A stretch of 64,000 nt of DNA from Kangiella sediminilitoris (GTDB taxonomy: Bacteria > Pseudomonadota > Gammaproteobacteria > Enterobacterales > Kangiellaceae). Position numbers and translations under genes: made by a program. Positions 7,834-17,806 of the stretch are shown here, piece after piece; the stretch's first letter is position 1, and the number at the start of each line of letters is the position of its first letter. The stretch is taken from the NCBI RefSeq assembly GCF_001708405.1, contig NZ_CP012418.1, positions 1,516,501 through 1,580,500 on the forward strand, given 5' to 3'. The notes under the pieces are model-generated. The model ran no database searches. It saw only the letters and a list, made by a program, of their open reading frames with translations, and was not told where the DNA came from.

Positions 7834-10800
7834 CTGGTTTTTTCCGCCAATTAACACGTATAACCCCTTCATAACCTTTTGTTAACGCTTCAGTAAAGTC
7901 GTCAGAAATTACCTCGTTACCCACCAGACTAATGAAGCCGGCACTTCCGTCAGAGCTCGCTCCAGAAGTATATAGCAGCTGGAATAATGGTGGGATACCG
8001 TCACTGATTAACGCAATAGAACGAGCGCTATCACTAAAGAATGACGTTCCATCGACCAAGTTTACACCATAGAGCTTACCACTACCGATAACTGGTGAAC
8101 AAAGTGTTCCGCCAACGTCAAAAGTAGGTACATAAGTAGTAAAAACGATCTTACCGAAAAGAATACGAGATTCAGTAATTACTTTCTCACCATCGTAGTG
8201 GACGCCGTTGATATCAAGTCCCGGTAAATTCATATACCAACCCAGGCTGCTACCGCCTTCCTGAGCTGCCAAGATATCATTGGTCGCTCCATCTGCAAAA
8301 CTAACTGTATCAGCTTCAACTAGATCAGATGGTACAATCGGAGCGTTACCAACAGATGGGTCTGCACCTTTACCAAACGTTTTATAAAACTTGAGGATAC
8401 CGGTGTCACGAACCATATAGAAGGTGTCAGTATAACCGCTAGGTACACCTTTTGTACCAGGCACACCTAAGGGGTGAGGTCTATAGCCTGAACCCACGGC
8501 AACAGCTACAAAAGACTTTCCGGCAGGACGAGGGATAAAGGCGATAGACGGAGCATAATAGAATCGTTTTTTCGCCTTTTCATCAGTAACCTGATCGTTG
8601 GCGTCAAAGATGATACCACCATTAACCTTGAAGCCTCCGTTCGTTTCATCCGGCGTGATATCTGCCCGATATACCTTCCCATCTATAGTAGAGATATAAA
8701 GGTGGTCAACGGTACTGTCATTATCAAGTGAAACGCCCCGAACGTTAGAAGCAACGGAACTTATACTTCCTAGACCTAAATCAGAAAACTGCCATAAAAC
8801 AGCATTACTCCCACCGGGGTTGCTTAGGTCATAGATGAATACATCATCACCCTTACTAATGTCGCTTGTACCTGTGAAATAATTTCCCTGCTCATCAGGC
8901 TCGTAAACATGGTCAGCAAAATCATCGTAACCGCCACCAAAGATGATGACAGTCTTGTTAACGACCTTACCTTGATCTTGGTCATAATAGTCAATATTGG
9001 TTACTAGAGGCATTGACCAGGTATCGCCAAGATTACCGAGACCGTTGGTTGACGGGTCAAGTATAAATCTAAAATCTGGCTTAGCAGGGTTGCTGACATC
9101 AAGCACAAAATATTTGTCGCCACCACGCCTCATACCAATGAGGAGCAACGCAGTCTCATCACTATCGACTCGCAAGTTACCATTCGTATCCGCATGAGCA
9201 ATGAACATTTCACCGTCTAGGCCGTAGTTATGTTTAGTAGGATCCCCGTTAATACCCTTGTTAGCCATATACTCCTGCATCTTGCTCAGCATAGAGTTCG
9301 GAATGAAACTCCAAGCTTCTTTACCATTGGACATATCCACCGCGTGTAGATATCCAAGGTTGGTGCCAACAAAGCTTAAAGAGGTCTGAGCTTCATTATT
9401 GTACTGAAGCACTTTCGGTACATTGTGCAAAGGATCGCCCATCAGGCGAGCTGGACTTGCCACGGGTACATCAGTACCAATTTCTATTGATATTGTTCCA
9501 TCATCATTCAGAACCTCGTAGCTTACCGATGGTATAAAATCGAGGTTATATCCCCAGGTACGAGCTTTTAACTTCTGATACTCTTCATCGGTCATACCGC
9601 CTGCAGGGTCAAAATATGGCTTACCAGGGAACGACTCTGTAAAAGGAACCATATCCGAACCAACGTTTGTGTAAACGTTTCGAGAATAACTTTCGAAAAC
9701 TCTGTAGGTTGTCCCATCAAGAACATCAGTCACCGACGTAGTCTTTAAAAACTGATCAAGCTGCTCCATAGCGCCGCCGAGAGCTACCTGGTTACCATCA
9801 GGAATATTTGTAGACTGGCCATTAACGGTTTTAGGCCAAAGGCTAACGGCACCAGTAATCTCACCGTCAATATTACGTGTTTCAGCAAACAATCCAGTAT
9901 CAGGATCAACCGCTGGGTTGCCGTAAGCATCAACAATTTGACTATTTTCAATTTTGTACTTTTTCAAGTTTCCCGGCCAGCGTGCAATATTAGCCGCCTG
10001 GAACTGTGCAAAATACAAATGATTGTCATGGTTCAATCGGTTCTGTTGACTCACCGTCACGCCGGCCTGAACGAAACTACTACTTTGTGTAGACACATCT
10101 TTGATAATTGTTTTTAAAATAGAGCATAAGCTATTTGGATCGTCGCAATTACCAGAGTCGTTAAGAGGGTCATAGTCAATCGCTCTTTCAGTACCACCCG
10201 CTCGAGCCCAAGAATCCAGGTTTACAGCATTTTTACCGGTAGCTCCTGCATCAACAGCGTAAGTAGTCGTATTGTTGACTTCACGCATGTAGCGTGCCAA
10301 ATGAGTTCCGTCACACTCGTTACCGACGCAGTAGTTAGACGAAACAATATTATCCACATCTTTCCACGAGGTACTATTATCCTGACCAGTACCAATAATC
10401 ACCATGGTGTTGTCACAAGCGACGTCAGTTTTACCAACATACCGCCCATCAATCACCGCTGCGTTGTGTAAATTTGGAATACCATCACCATCAGTAGTAT
10501 TGGCATACTCTGTTGGAGTCCTGCCTATAAAGTAACGAGAAAGTTCACTCAAGCCTTGAACGGTTGGAGTATTACCCGAAATCAAATTACTTGCGTCCAG
10601 GCTTTCAACAGCTTCCATAAAGCTAGGTGACAAGTTTGCATCAGCAGGCTTTGCTGGATATACAATGGTGGCCACTGGCCCTTTACCGACGATTGCAAAG
10701 CCAAGATCTGCATCTGCCTGTATATTCGGGTCATTAGCGATAGCTGCAATAGCACTTTTGAAATTTTGAATAATCTTGCCACCATTACCTGCTGACGAAT

Positions 10801-10963
10801 AATCCACAGCAACCAAAATCTTAGGGGTGGGTCGGTTCGTTATCTGGCTATTCAAGAAGTAAACTTCTGTGTCATCAGCCGATACATTAGGCCCGAAAAG
10901 AGAAGCGGTAAGGCAAAGTCCTAACACTCCCCCTTTGATAAATGAGCTTAAAGAATATTTCAT
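7823..10963 (-). CDS. pilY1: PilY1-type pilus tip protein with degraded VWA MIDAS (copy B)
   Basis: 1046-residue paralogue of copy A. It has a signal peptide (about 1-29, ending NVSADD), an N-terminal VWA-like domain and a C-terminal PilY1 beta-propeller (FVGTNLGYLHAVDMSNG, LIGMRRGGDKYFVLD). The metal-site motif reads DYSSA (D54, S56, A58) where DxSxS is expected, so the third ligand is lost. An EF-hand-like loop DTNGNLRVDSDE lies near residue 588. Sequence similarity to copy A is clear in the propeller and low in the VWA region. It follows pilX copy B by 13 bases and overlaps the fimT-like gene. It is probably an alternative tip protein with different ligand or metal dependence. Confidence 0.92.
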   Translation of the reverse strand: MKYSLSSFIKGGVLGLCLTASLFGPNVSADDTEVYFLNSQITNRPTPKILVAVDYSSAGNGGKIIQNFKSAIAAIANDPNIQADADLGFAIVGKGPVATIVYPAKPADANLSPSFMEAVESLDASNLISGNTPTVQGLSELSRYFIGRTPTEYANTTDGDGIPNLHNAAVIDGRYVGKTDVACDNTMVIIGTGQDNSTSWKDVDNIVSSNYCVGNECDGTHLARYMREVNNTTTYAVDAGATGKNAVNLDSWARAGGTERAIDYDPLNDSGNCDDPNSLCSILKTIIKDVSTQSSSFVQAGVTVSQQNRLNHDNHLYFAQFQAANIARWPGNLKKYKIENSQIVDAYGNPAVDPDTGLFAETRNIDGEITGAVSLWPKTVNGQSTNIPDGNQVALGGAMEQLDQFLKTTSVTDVLDGTTYRVFESYSRNVYTNVGSDMVPFTESFPGKPYFDPAGGMTDEEYQKLKARTWGYNLDFIPSVSYEVLNDDGTISIEIGTDVPVASPARLMGDPLHNVPKVLQYNNEAQTSLSFVGTNLGYLHAVDMSNGKEAWSFIPNSMLSKMQEYMANKGINGDPTKHNYGLDGEMFIAHADTNGNLRVDSDETALLLIGMRRGGDKYFVLDVSNPAKPDFRFILDPSTNGLGNLGDTWSMPLVTNIDYYDQDQGKVVNKTVIIFGGGYDDFADHVYEPDEQGNYFTGTSDISKGDDVFIYDLSNPGGSNAVLWQFSDLGLGSISSVASNVRGVSLDNDSTVDHLYISTIDGKVYRADITPDETNGGFKVNGGIIFDANDQVTDEKAKKRFYYAPSIAFIPRPAGKSFVAVAVGSGYRPHPLGVPGTKGVPSGYTDTFYMVRDTGILKFYKTFGKGADPSVGNAPIVPSDLVEADTVSFADGATNDILAAQEGGSSLGWYMNLPGLDINGVHYDGEKVITESRILFGKIVFTTYVPTFDVGGTLCSPVIGSGKLYGVNLVDGTSFFSDSARSIALISDGIPPLFQLLYTSGASSDGSAGFISLVGNEVISDDFTEALTKGYEGVIRVNWRKKPDEN

Positions 10964-10976
10964 ATGAATTACCTTT

Positions 10977-11528
10977 TTATAACGTTAGTTCTGAGTTTTT
11001 ACCGCCAGAGGAGAAGCAACCGCCCACTTTTGTTACCCAGCTTTGAACAGCAACATTTGTTTTTTCAGCAACAGTACTGTCGCCAGTAATTTTCCACGCA
11101 TTGCAGCCAATACTAGGTGATACACCAAGCTCAAAGTTTGGGCACGTACCACAGCCTAAGTACTCGACTCGGGCATAGGCAACAATATTTGGATGGCCTT
11201 CAAATGCAGTCGTGCAGTTATCGCCATCACTTATTTCGGTCAATGTACCATTGTCACCAACACAGTATTCCTGGCCGATTTGCGTCTGACTGGTGTCAGT
11301 ACCGTACAATGCATTACCAGCAATCTCATCCCAGTGGATAGCAGCACTAACCGCACTCTCCGCAGTATGGAAAGCTTCATTTTCCATATAAACATTGGTC
11401 GATGATTTTTGCTGGATAATCGAATCTGACATGCTTGCAACTCCAAGGACGGTTAGTATTAGCAGGAAAACCAATACCAGCGCCAATGTTGCACCGCTAT
11501 TTTTTTGAAATGGTTTTAACATCATCAT
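10977..11528 (-). CDS. pilX: Minor pilin PilX (copy B)
   Basis: 183-residue PilX-type minor pilin. The N terminus contains a leader ending at SG and the segment ATLALVLVFLLILTVLGVASM, again with no Glu at +5. It continues QKSSTNVYMENEAFHTAESAVSAAIHW, which resembles copy A (AVAFHAAETANGSY). Cysteines are spread through the C-terminal domain. Two or three Met codons in a row at the start (11528, 11525, 11522) leave the exact initiation ambiguous by a few residues. It lies 9 bases after pilW copy B and 13 before pilY1 copy B, in the same order as the other set. Confidence 0.86.
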   Translation of the reverse strand: MMMLKPFQKNSGATLALVLVFLLILTVLGVASMSDSIIQQKSSTNVYMENEAFHTAESAVSAAIHWDEIAGNALYGTDTSQTQIGQEYCVGDNGTLTEISDGDNCTTAFEGHPNIVAYARVEYLGCGTCPNFELGVSPSIGCNAWKITGDSTVAEKTNVAVQSWVTKVGGCFSSGGKNSELTL

Positions 11529-11537
11529 ACTCCGTTC

Positions 11538-12275
11538 TTAGGTTGTAATAACAAATGCAGGTTTATTTGGAATAGTCACAGTCGTAGTAAAGATCCTACG
11601 AGCCTTCCTATCCGTTACGTTGTAGGTGCCTTCTGTGCCAATGGTATAGCTTTGTGCCGCATTGGTCTGTCTAACAGGACCATCAGAAGACAGTAAAAGA
11701 ATAATTTTTACGGCAGAAACAGACTCTCGTTCTCCGGGCGCTACCGCACTGGCGCGAACAAATTTATTCGGGGCACTGTCGCCGTCCGTATCTATGCCGT
11801 ACATAAAATGCGCTAAGTCAACGTTACTAATCAGCGGCTGAGTGCTCCCACTATTTCCTGTACATTTAAGCTGACCGTCTTGTACGAAATAGTTATTTTC
11901 AGCGATACCACCAGTGGCACCACCAACACAATCAGTATCAGCTTCGTATCTCACAGTGATAGAGTCGCTAACTTCAACAGTGCCGCCATCCGCCGTTTGA
12001 CCAGCAGCAAATAAAAAAGCAGGTGATGTATAAACACCGTATCCTTTATCTTCTACTTCTGCCCAGCCAGCATTCTGTATGTCATTGGTCAGGAAGTACA
12101 GAGCAAAACGACCACTTTCCTGCAGATTAGAAATGGCCGACTGTGTCTCTGTTGAGCGCTTCATGCCCAAAAATAAATATGTAATACCTGCTAATAAAAT
12201 TAATCCAATGGTTATAGCAACCATATATTCAATTAGAGTAAATGCTTTCTGTTTACTAATCTTAAATGTTTTCAT
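11538..12275 (-). CDS. pilW: Minor pilin PilW (copy B)
   Basis: Minor pilin of about 245 residues. The start is chosen at the ATG at 12275, which overlaps the pilV stop as ATGA and yields leader MKTFKISKQKA followed by FTLIEYMVAITIGLILLAGITYLF. The alternative start at 12332 would add 19 residues with no pilin character. The motif ISNLQESGRFALYFLTNDIQNAGWAE is the PilW signature and parallels copy A. The two PilW proteins are nearly the same length. It works with PilV, PilX and PilY1 copy B in a tip or priming complex. Confidence 0.9.
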   Translation of the reverse strand: MKTFKISKQKAFTLIEYMVAITIGLILLAGITYLFLGMKRSTETQSAISNLQESGRFALYFLTNDIQNAGWAEVEDKGYGVYTSPAFLFAAGQTADGGTVEVSDSITVRYEADTDCVGGATGGIAENNYFVQDGQLKCTGNSGSTQPLISNVDLAHFMYGIDTDGDSAPNKFVRASAVAPGERESVSAVKIILLLSSDGPVRQTNAAQSYTIGTEGTYNVTDRKARRIFTTTVTIPNKPAFVITT

Positions 12276-12865
12276 GGCATGATATCCAAAATTACACAGT
12301 CTGAAGTGGCTGTAGGCGCCAATGCGTCGCAACGTGCGTTACGGATAAAATCTGTTTGACCTGTATCTTCACGCAAGGCACTAGCTTGCCAATAGGTGAA
12401 TATACTTAAGGTAGACCCCGGAGAACAGGCATCGGCATCACCAGTATCACGATCATCACAGGTGACATGGACTTCACCGCCCACAAGTAGATCCGACTCT
12501 GCATTAACCGAATCAAAGCCCTTGAGTGATTGACACACCTGGTAAACATCATATGCGGCCTGCTGTTCTGCCGTGCAGCCCGCGCTGCAGTCAACAACAA
12601 CATCACAACTATTATAATTACCAGTGGAATAAGCATTACCTACATTATTGGCTCCATTACCCTGATTCACATAGGCTCGGTTAGAACGAATAGCCGCCGC
12701 CAAATCCTGTGCGATCAAGGTTGCCTGAGTTCTTGCCATCCCTTCTTGATTTGAGTTAATGGAGGTTAATTGCAGTGATAGATAGCCCAAAAGACCAATG
12801 CCGATTACCAACATCGCGATAAGAACTTCCATCAATGTAAAACCGGTTTGTTTAGATTTCACCAT
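12272..12865 (-). CDS. pilV: Minor pilin PilV (copy B)
   Basis: 197-residue minor pilin, first gene of the locus in transcription order. The leader MVKSKQTG is followed by FTLMEVLIAMLVIGIGLLGYLSLQ with Glu at +5. The segment NSNQEGMARTQATLIAQDLAAAIRSNRAYV matches PilV. Cysteines around CDVVVDCSAGC suggest disulfides. The promoter of the whole first pil transcript should lie in the 150 bases between this gene and ispH, beyond the ispH terminator. It overlaps pilW copy B by 4 bases. Confidence 0.9.
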   Translation of the reverse strand: MVKSKQTGFTLMEVLIAMLVIGIGLLGYLSLQLTSINSNQEGMARTQATLIAQDLAAAIRSNRAYVNQGNGANNVGNAYSTGNYNSCDVVVDCSAGCTAEQQAAYDVYQVCQSLKGFDSVNAESDLLVGGEVHVTCDDRDTGDADACSPGSTLSIFTYWQASALREDTGQTDFIRNARCDALAPTATSDCVILDIMP

Positions 12866-12946
12866 TTGATCCCAACTTCTACTTATAAGTAATACAGTTA
12901 TAAGTTTTTATTTGTCAAAGATCAGCTGGTAATAGATGAACGGTAC

Positions 12947-12975
12947 AAAAAAACCGATAAACGGTTATTTATCGG
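12947..12975 (-). terminator. ispH terminator
   Basis: Perfect CCGATAAA/TTTATCGG stem (12975-12968 with 12961-12954), loop of six, followed on the minus strand by seven U residues. It ends the ribF-ileS-lspA-fkpB-ispH run before the pil locus. Confidence 0.88.
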
Positions 12976-13016
12976 CTTTAAGTATTTATTTTTAAAAAGA
13001 ATTAGTATAAATGGAA

Positions 13017-13952
13017 TTATGAGGTTCTAAGTTCACTTGGCAGCACAAAGACAATGCTTTCTTCAACGCCTTCCGATTCATGCGCATTGGTTCCTCCCTG
13101 AGACTCAAGATAGGAAATAACATCTTTAACCAGTACTTCCGGGGCAGACGCGCCTGCCGTAACACCCACTTTTTCAACGCCCTCTAACCACTCAGAGTCA
13201 ATCTCACCTGCGTTATTAATCAAATATGAGCGCGTGCCTTTATTCTCAGCCAATTCCTGCAGGCGACTGGAGTTAGAGCTGTTCTGAGCTCCAACAACCA
13301 AAATCAAATCACATTCAGCAGCCAATTGCTTTACTGCGTCCTGTCGGTTTTGAGTTGCATAACAGATATCATCTTTCTTTGGCCCCTGAATCTCAGGAAA
13401 CTTAGCTTTCAATGCTTTGACTAGTCTCTGAGTATCGTCCACGGATAACGTAGTCTGAGTGACATAGAACAACTTTTCAGGATTATTAACTTCCAAAGCC
13501 TCTACATCAGCTTCATCTTCAACCAAGTAAATACCAGATTCCGCATTGTCATACTGCCCCATGGTGCCTTCGACCTCAGGGTGACCTTTATGACCGATTA
13601 AAATACACTCTTCACCCCGACGGCTATGCCTGGCTACTTCCATGTGCACTTTAGTAACCAGTGGACAAGTAGCATCAAAAACCTTTAAGTTTCGCTCTTC
13701 AGCATCCTTTCTCACCTGTTGCGAAACACCGTGAGCACTGAAGATCAAAGTTGAATTTATTGGCACATCATTCAGATCTTCGATAAAGATGGCGCCTTTG
13801 TCACGCAGGCCATCGACCACAAATTTGTTATGCACAACTTCATGTTTAACGTAGATAGGGGCACCAAAAAGCTCGATCGCGCGATTCACAATTTCAATCG
13901 CTCGGTCGACTCCAGCGCAGAAGCCTCTTGGGTTTGCTAGTACAATTTCCAA
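13017..13952 (-). CDS. ispH: 4-hydroxy-3-methylbut-2-enyl diphosphate reductase
   Basis: Last enzyme of the MEP isoprenoid pathway: reduces HMBPP to IPP and DMAPP using a [4Fe-4S] cluster. The protein is 311 residues, the normal length. It begins [19 protein letters not shown] with the first cluster cysteine C12; a second is in [12 protein letters not shown] and a third in [17 protein letters not shown] carries the substrate histidine and the acid motif VEGTMGQ is present. It is the last gene of the ribF-ileS-lspA-fkpB-ispH cluster, an order conserved in many gammaproteobacteria. The product feeds IspB, encoded further along in this window. Confidence 0.97.
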   Translation of the reverse strand: MEIVLANPRGFCAGVDRAIEIVNRAIELFGAPIYVKHEVVHNKFVVDGLRDKGAIFIEDLNDVPINSTLIFSAHGVSQQVRKDAEERNLKVFDATCPLVTKVHMEVARHSRRGEECILIGHKGHPEVEGTMGQYDNAESGIYLVEDEADVEALEVNNPEKLFYVTQTTLSVDDTQRLVKALKAKFPEIQGPKKDDICYATQNRQDAVKQLAAECDLILVVGAQNSSNSSRLQELAENKGTRSYLINNAGEIDSEWLEGVEKVGVTAGASAPEVLVKDVISYLESQGGTNAHESEGVEESIVFVLPSELRTS

Positions 13953-13988
13953 ATAATTACCTATTAAGCTTTGGCGAAAATGACAGGC

Positions 13989-14432
13989 CTATTGTCTCAC
14001 TTCGACAATTTCGATTTCAAGGATTATATCTTGATCTGCCAAAGGATGGTTGAAGTCTACTTTAACCGAATGGCCTTTAACCTCACGTATTAGACCCGGT
14101 ATCGCACCACCGGCCATATCTTCAAAGGCAATGATCGAGCCCTCTTCTAACTTCACGTCCGCAGAAAACTGGCTAATATCCATGAAGTGAATATCATCAG
14201 GATTAGCAGGGCCGAAAAACTCTGAGCCATGAATCTCTAAACGCTTGTCATCACCCGGCTTTAAGCCGATGAGTGACTGCTCGATTACGTCAGTCAAACT
14301 ACCATCGCCTAGAATAAACCACACAGGCTTGCCATTAACTCGCGTACTGTCGGCCGCAGAACCATCTTTCAGCAACACGTTAAAGTGTACCAATGCGCGT
14401 GAGTCTGCCTTTATTACATTATCTGTTGTCAT
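13989..14432 (-). CDS. fkpB: FKBP-type peptidyl-prolyl isomerase SlpA/FkpB
   Basis: 147-residue cytoplasmic FKBP-type isomerase and chaperone of the SlpA family. The FKBP half (ALVHFNVLLKDGSAADST, WFILGDGSLTDVIEQSLIGLKPGDDKRLEI) is interrupted by the IF chaperone domain (ADVKLEEGSIIAFEDMAGGAIPGLIREVKGHSVKVDFNHPLA), and the strand returns with ILEIEIVEV. Length and order match E. coli FkpB. An AGAAG sequence precedes the ATG. It lies between lspA and ispH as in most relatives. Its role next to ispH is not established. Confidence 0.93.
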   Translation of the reverse strand: MTTDNVIKADSRALVHFNVLLKDGSAADSTRVNGKPVWFILGDGSLTDVIEQSLIGLKPGDDKRLEIHGSEFFGPANPDDIHFMDISQFSADVKLEEGSIIAFEDMAGGAIPGLIREVKGHSVKVDFNHPLADQDIILEIEIVEVRQ

Positions 14433-14453
14433 AATTACTTCTACTGTAGAGAG

Positions 14454-14975
14454 CTAAGAGGGCTTTTCTTGTTTCTCAGCTTTCTCTGGATTTTTAAAAC
14501 TATCTATGATTAATAAGCCCACACCGATTAATATAACGCTATCCGCAATATTAAAGGTCGGCCAGTGATAACCGTCTTTTGAAACATACCAGTCAATAAA
14601 GTCTATAACGTAGCCATATGCAAGACGGTCGTAGAGATTACCAATCGCACCGCTTAATATTAAAGCCATGCCAATATTGGGTAATTTATGACTCTTTGGT
14701 GTTTTATACATCCAGACTAATAAGGCCACACTGATAGCAATCGCAATAAACGTAAAGAGCCACCTTTGCCAGCCACCAGCATCGCCTAGAAAGCTAAAAG
14801 CTGCGCCATAGTTATATGCAAGGTTTAAGTCAAAATGCGGCATGACCTCGATAATTCGTCCGCCATATACCGGAGCCAGGGCACTATCGGCCCATATTTT
14901 GGTGGCCTGATCAATAATCAATAAAATCGTCGTCAACCACAGCCAGACCAGTCCTGTTTGTTTTATCTTAGCCAA
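14454..14975 (-). CDS. lspA: Lipoprotein signal peptidase II
   Basis: Inner-membrane aspartyl protease that removes signal peptides from diacylglyceryl-modified prolipoproteins. I place the start at TTG 14975: an AAGGAG ribosome-binding site lies six bases before it, over the ileS stop codon. The longest frame (15014) would begin inside ileS and add 13 non-conserved residues. The resulting 173 residues contain four membrane segments and the conserved blocks NYGAAFSFL, GAIGNLYDRLAYGYVIDFIDW and FNIADSVILIG, which carry the catalytic Asp pair. Translation is probably coupled to ileS. The short charged tail KNPEKAEKQEKPS is variable in the family. Confidence 0.94.
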   Translation of the reverse strand: MAKIKQTGLVWLWLTTILLIIDQATKIWADSALAPVYGGRIIEVMPHFDLNLAYNYGAAFSFLGDAGGWQRWLFTFIAIAISVALLVWMYKTPKSHKLPNIGMALILSGAIGNLYDRLAYGYVIDFIDWYVSKDGYHWPTFNIADSVILIGVGLLIIDSFKNPEKAEKQEKPS

Positions 14976-14985
14976 AGTGTTCTCC

Positions 14986-17793
14986 TTAAGCGTAATGGCG
15001 AACTTCGCCATCACCCACTACATTCTCAACACAACGGCTACAAATAGTCGGGTGCTCTGGATTCGAGCCAACATCTTCTCGATAATGCCAGCAACGCTCA
15101 CATTTCTCTGCATCTGAAGCCTGTACAGTCAGCCTCAAGCCTTCAATTTCAGTTTCCTCGCCGTCTGTATCATTAACTAATCTAGCTTGAGATGTAATAA
15201 ATACAAAACGTAATTCATCTTCGAGTTTGCTTAAAACGCTATACAACTCATCATTAGCGTGAATGGTCACTTCAGCCTGCAATGAACCGCCTATAACACC
15301 CTCTTTTCGTTTTGCTTCTAGCGCCTTGTTAATAGCTGCCTTAACTTCAGAGATAGTGCTCCAGTCCTGTGCTGTGATAGCCGCATCTTCCATCGCAAAC
15401 AGGCCTTCATACCACTCAGAAATGAACACGTTTTTCTCACGTTCCCCTGATACAGGGCTTGGTAAAAGTGGCCAAATCTCATCAGCAGTAAAACTCAGTA
15501 TGGGCGCTATCCAGCGAACTAGAGCTTCAACAATGTGATACAAAGCAGTTTGACAGGAACGTTGCGCTTTAGATCCCTGTTTTGCCGTGTATTGACGATC
15601 CTTGATAATATCCAGATAAAAACTACCCATATCAATCGAACAGAAATGATGGATTTTCTGAGCAACAACCCAGAAGTTATAATCATCATAAGCTTCAACG
15701 ATAGCTTTCTGTGCCTGATAAGCGCAATCTACAGCCCAACGATCCAGTGGTAGTAACTCATCTTTAGCGATTAAATCAGTTTGCGGGTTAAAGCCTTCCA
15801 GGTTCGCCAATAAGAAACGCGATGTATTTCTTAGACGACGATAAGTATCACCTGTCCGCTTTAGGATTTCTTCTGACACCGCCATCTCGCCACGGTAGTC
15901 GGCAGAAGCGACCCATAGACGCAGCACATCAGCACCCAACTTGTTAATGACGTCATTCGGCGCCATGACGTTGCCCTTTGACTTAGACATTTTCTCGCCT
16001 TTGCCATCGACAACGAATCCATGGGTTAAGCAATGCTTATAGGGAGCATGGCCATGAATACCAACTGATGTCAGCAACGATGACTGGAACCAGCCACGGT
16101 GCTGATCAGACCCCTCTAAATAAAGATCCGCCGGTTGACGTAAATAGTCACGAGCCGATAGAACGCAGTAGTGAGTCACACCTGAGTCAAACCATACGTC
16201 TAACGTATCATCGATCTTTTCGTACTTATCAGTATCCACAAAATCTGCGGCTTCCAGGTCATACCATGCCTGTATACCCTTCTCTTCGATATGCTCGGCC
16301 ACTTTGATCATCAGTTCTGCAGCATCAGGGTGAGGTTGGCCATCTTTCTTATCAATAAATAAACACAGCGGAACACCCCAGCTACGTTGACGCGAGATAC
16401 ACCAGTCCGGACGGTTACCAACCATCGACTCGATTCGAGCTTCGCCCCACTCAGGCACCCACTTCACCTTTTTAATTTCTTCCATGGCTTTTGGCTGAAG
16501 GCCGTTTTGCGTCATAGAAATAAACCACTGCGGTGTAGCACGGTAAATCAGTGGTGTTTTAGTACGCCAGCAATGCGGGTAGCTATGACGAATTTTATCT
16601 TGATGTAGTAATTTTCCGGTCTCAGCCAGATGCTCAACTATAGGTTGATCCACTTTATAAACATGCTGCCCAGCAAATAGCGGCGTATCCTCAGAGAAGA
16701 CACCGTTTGCCATTACATAATTTAATAAACCAATACCGTATTTCTTTACTACCTGGAAATCATCTGGACCGTGATCCGGAGCAGTATGAACCAGGCCGGT
16801 ACCGGCATCAGTCGTTACGTGCTCACCGACAATGACCGGTAAAGCTTTATCATAAAACGGATGGTTAAGCTGCAGGTTTTCAAGCTTATCACCGGTAGTA
16901 GTAGCCATTACTTCATAGTCTTCAATTTCTGACTCTTTCATGACCTGCTGATATAAATCTTCAGCTAGCACAAATTGCTCTTCACCGTTAGCTGTTTTTG
17001 CCTTTACCAACACATAGTTAAAGTCGGCATGAACCGTTACCGCCTGACTCGAAGGGAGCGTCCAGGGTGTAGTTGTCCAGATAACCACCGAGGTATTAGC
17101 GCAAGACTGGCCATTAAAAGCTTTTTCAAAGCCCTCAACATCCGCTAAAGGATAACGCACATAAATAGAGAAAGACGTTTTATCCTGATATTCAACTTCC
17201 GCTTCAGCCAAAGACGAGCCGCCAACAACGCTCCAGTACACAGGCTTTTCACCTTTGTGCATATGACCGTTTTTAACCAGCTTTGATAAAGCTCGAACAA
17301 TATTTGCTTCAAAACTGAAGTTCATCGTTTTATAGGGGTTGTCCCACTCACCAAGCACACCAAGTCGAACAAAGTCTTTCATTTGACCTTGCACCTGCTT
17401 CTCTGCGTAGTCGCGACACTTCTGACGGAATTCTGCATGAGTCACTTTTTGCCCGGCCTTACCAACTTTCTTTTCTACCACGTTTTCAATTGGCAAACCG
17501 TGACAATCCCAGCCTGGGACATAGGGACTATCAAAGCCACTGATCGTTTTACTTTTTACGACAATATCTTTAAGAATTTTATTGACTGAGTGACCGATAT
17601 GAATATTACCGTTCGCATACGGAGGGCCATCATGCAAAATGAATTGCTCGCGACCAGCTCTGGCTTTACGAATTTCACCATACAAATCGTTTTTGTCCCA
17701 TTCAGCCAGCATCTTTGGCTCACGATTCGGCAGGTTACCGCGCATCTCAAACTTAGTCTTCGGTAAGTTTAATGTACTTTTATAGTCACTCAT
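14986..17793 (-). CDS. ileS: Isoleucyl-tRNA synthetase
   Basis: Class I aminoacyl-tRNA synthetase charging tRNA-Ile, about 935 residues. The start is set at the ATG at 17793 ([26 protein letters not shown]), which matches the family N terminus and lies 13 bases after ribF; the longer frame would overlap ribF. The HIGH motif appears as [12 protein letters not shown], the editing domain includes [11 protein letters not shown] and [16 protein letters not shown], and KMSKSKGN is the second active-site motif. The C-terminal zinc cysteines are CERCWHY and ICSRC. It is flanked by ribF and lspA, a conserved arrangement. Confidence 0.98.
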   Translation of the reverse strand: MSDYKSTLNLPKTKFEMRGNLPNREPKMLAEWDKNDLYGEIRKARAGREQFILHDGPPYANGNIHIGHSVNKILKDIVVKSKTISGFDSPYVPGWDCHGLPIENVVEKKVGKAGQKVTHAEFRQKCRDYAEKQVQGQMKDFVRLGVLGEWDNPYKTMNFSFEANIVRALSKLVKNGHMHKGEKPVYWSVVGGSSLAEAEVEYQDKTSFSIYVRYPLADVEGFEKAFNGQSCANTSVVIWTTTPWTLPSSQAVTVHADFNYVLVKAKTANGEEQFVLAEDLYQQVMKESEIEDYEVMATTTGDKLENLQLNHPFYDKALPVIVGEHVTTDAGTGLVHTAPDHGPDDFQVVKKYGIGLLNYVMANGVFSEDTPLFAGQHVYKVDQPIVEHLAETGKLLHQDKIRHSYPHCWRTKTPLIYRATPQWFISMTQNGLQPKAMEEIKKVKWVPEWGEARIESMVGNRPDWCISRQRSWGVPLCLFIDKKDGQPHPDAAELMIKVAEHIEEKGIQAWYDLEAADFVDTDKYEKIDDTLDVWFDSGVTHYCVLSARDYLRQPADLYLEGSDQHRGWFQSSLLTSVGIHGHAPYKHCLTHGFVVDGKGEKMSKSKGNVMAPNDVINKLGADVLRLWVASADYRGEMAVSEEILKRTGDTYRRLRNTSRFLLANLEGFNPQTDLIAKDELLPLDRWAVDCAYQAQKAIVEAYDDYNFWVVAQKIHHFCSIDMGSFYLDIIKDRQYTAKQGSKAQRSCQTALYHIVEALVRWIAPILSFTADEIWPLLPSPVSGEREKNVFISEWYEGLFAMEDAAITAQDWSTISEVKAAINKALEAKRKEGVIGGSLQAEVTIHANDELYSVLSKLEDELRFVFITSQARLVNDTDGEETEIEGLRLTVQASDAEKCERCWHYREDVGSNPEHPTICSRCVENVVGDGEVRHYA

Positions 17794-17806
17794 CGAAATG
17801 ATTACT

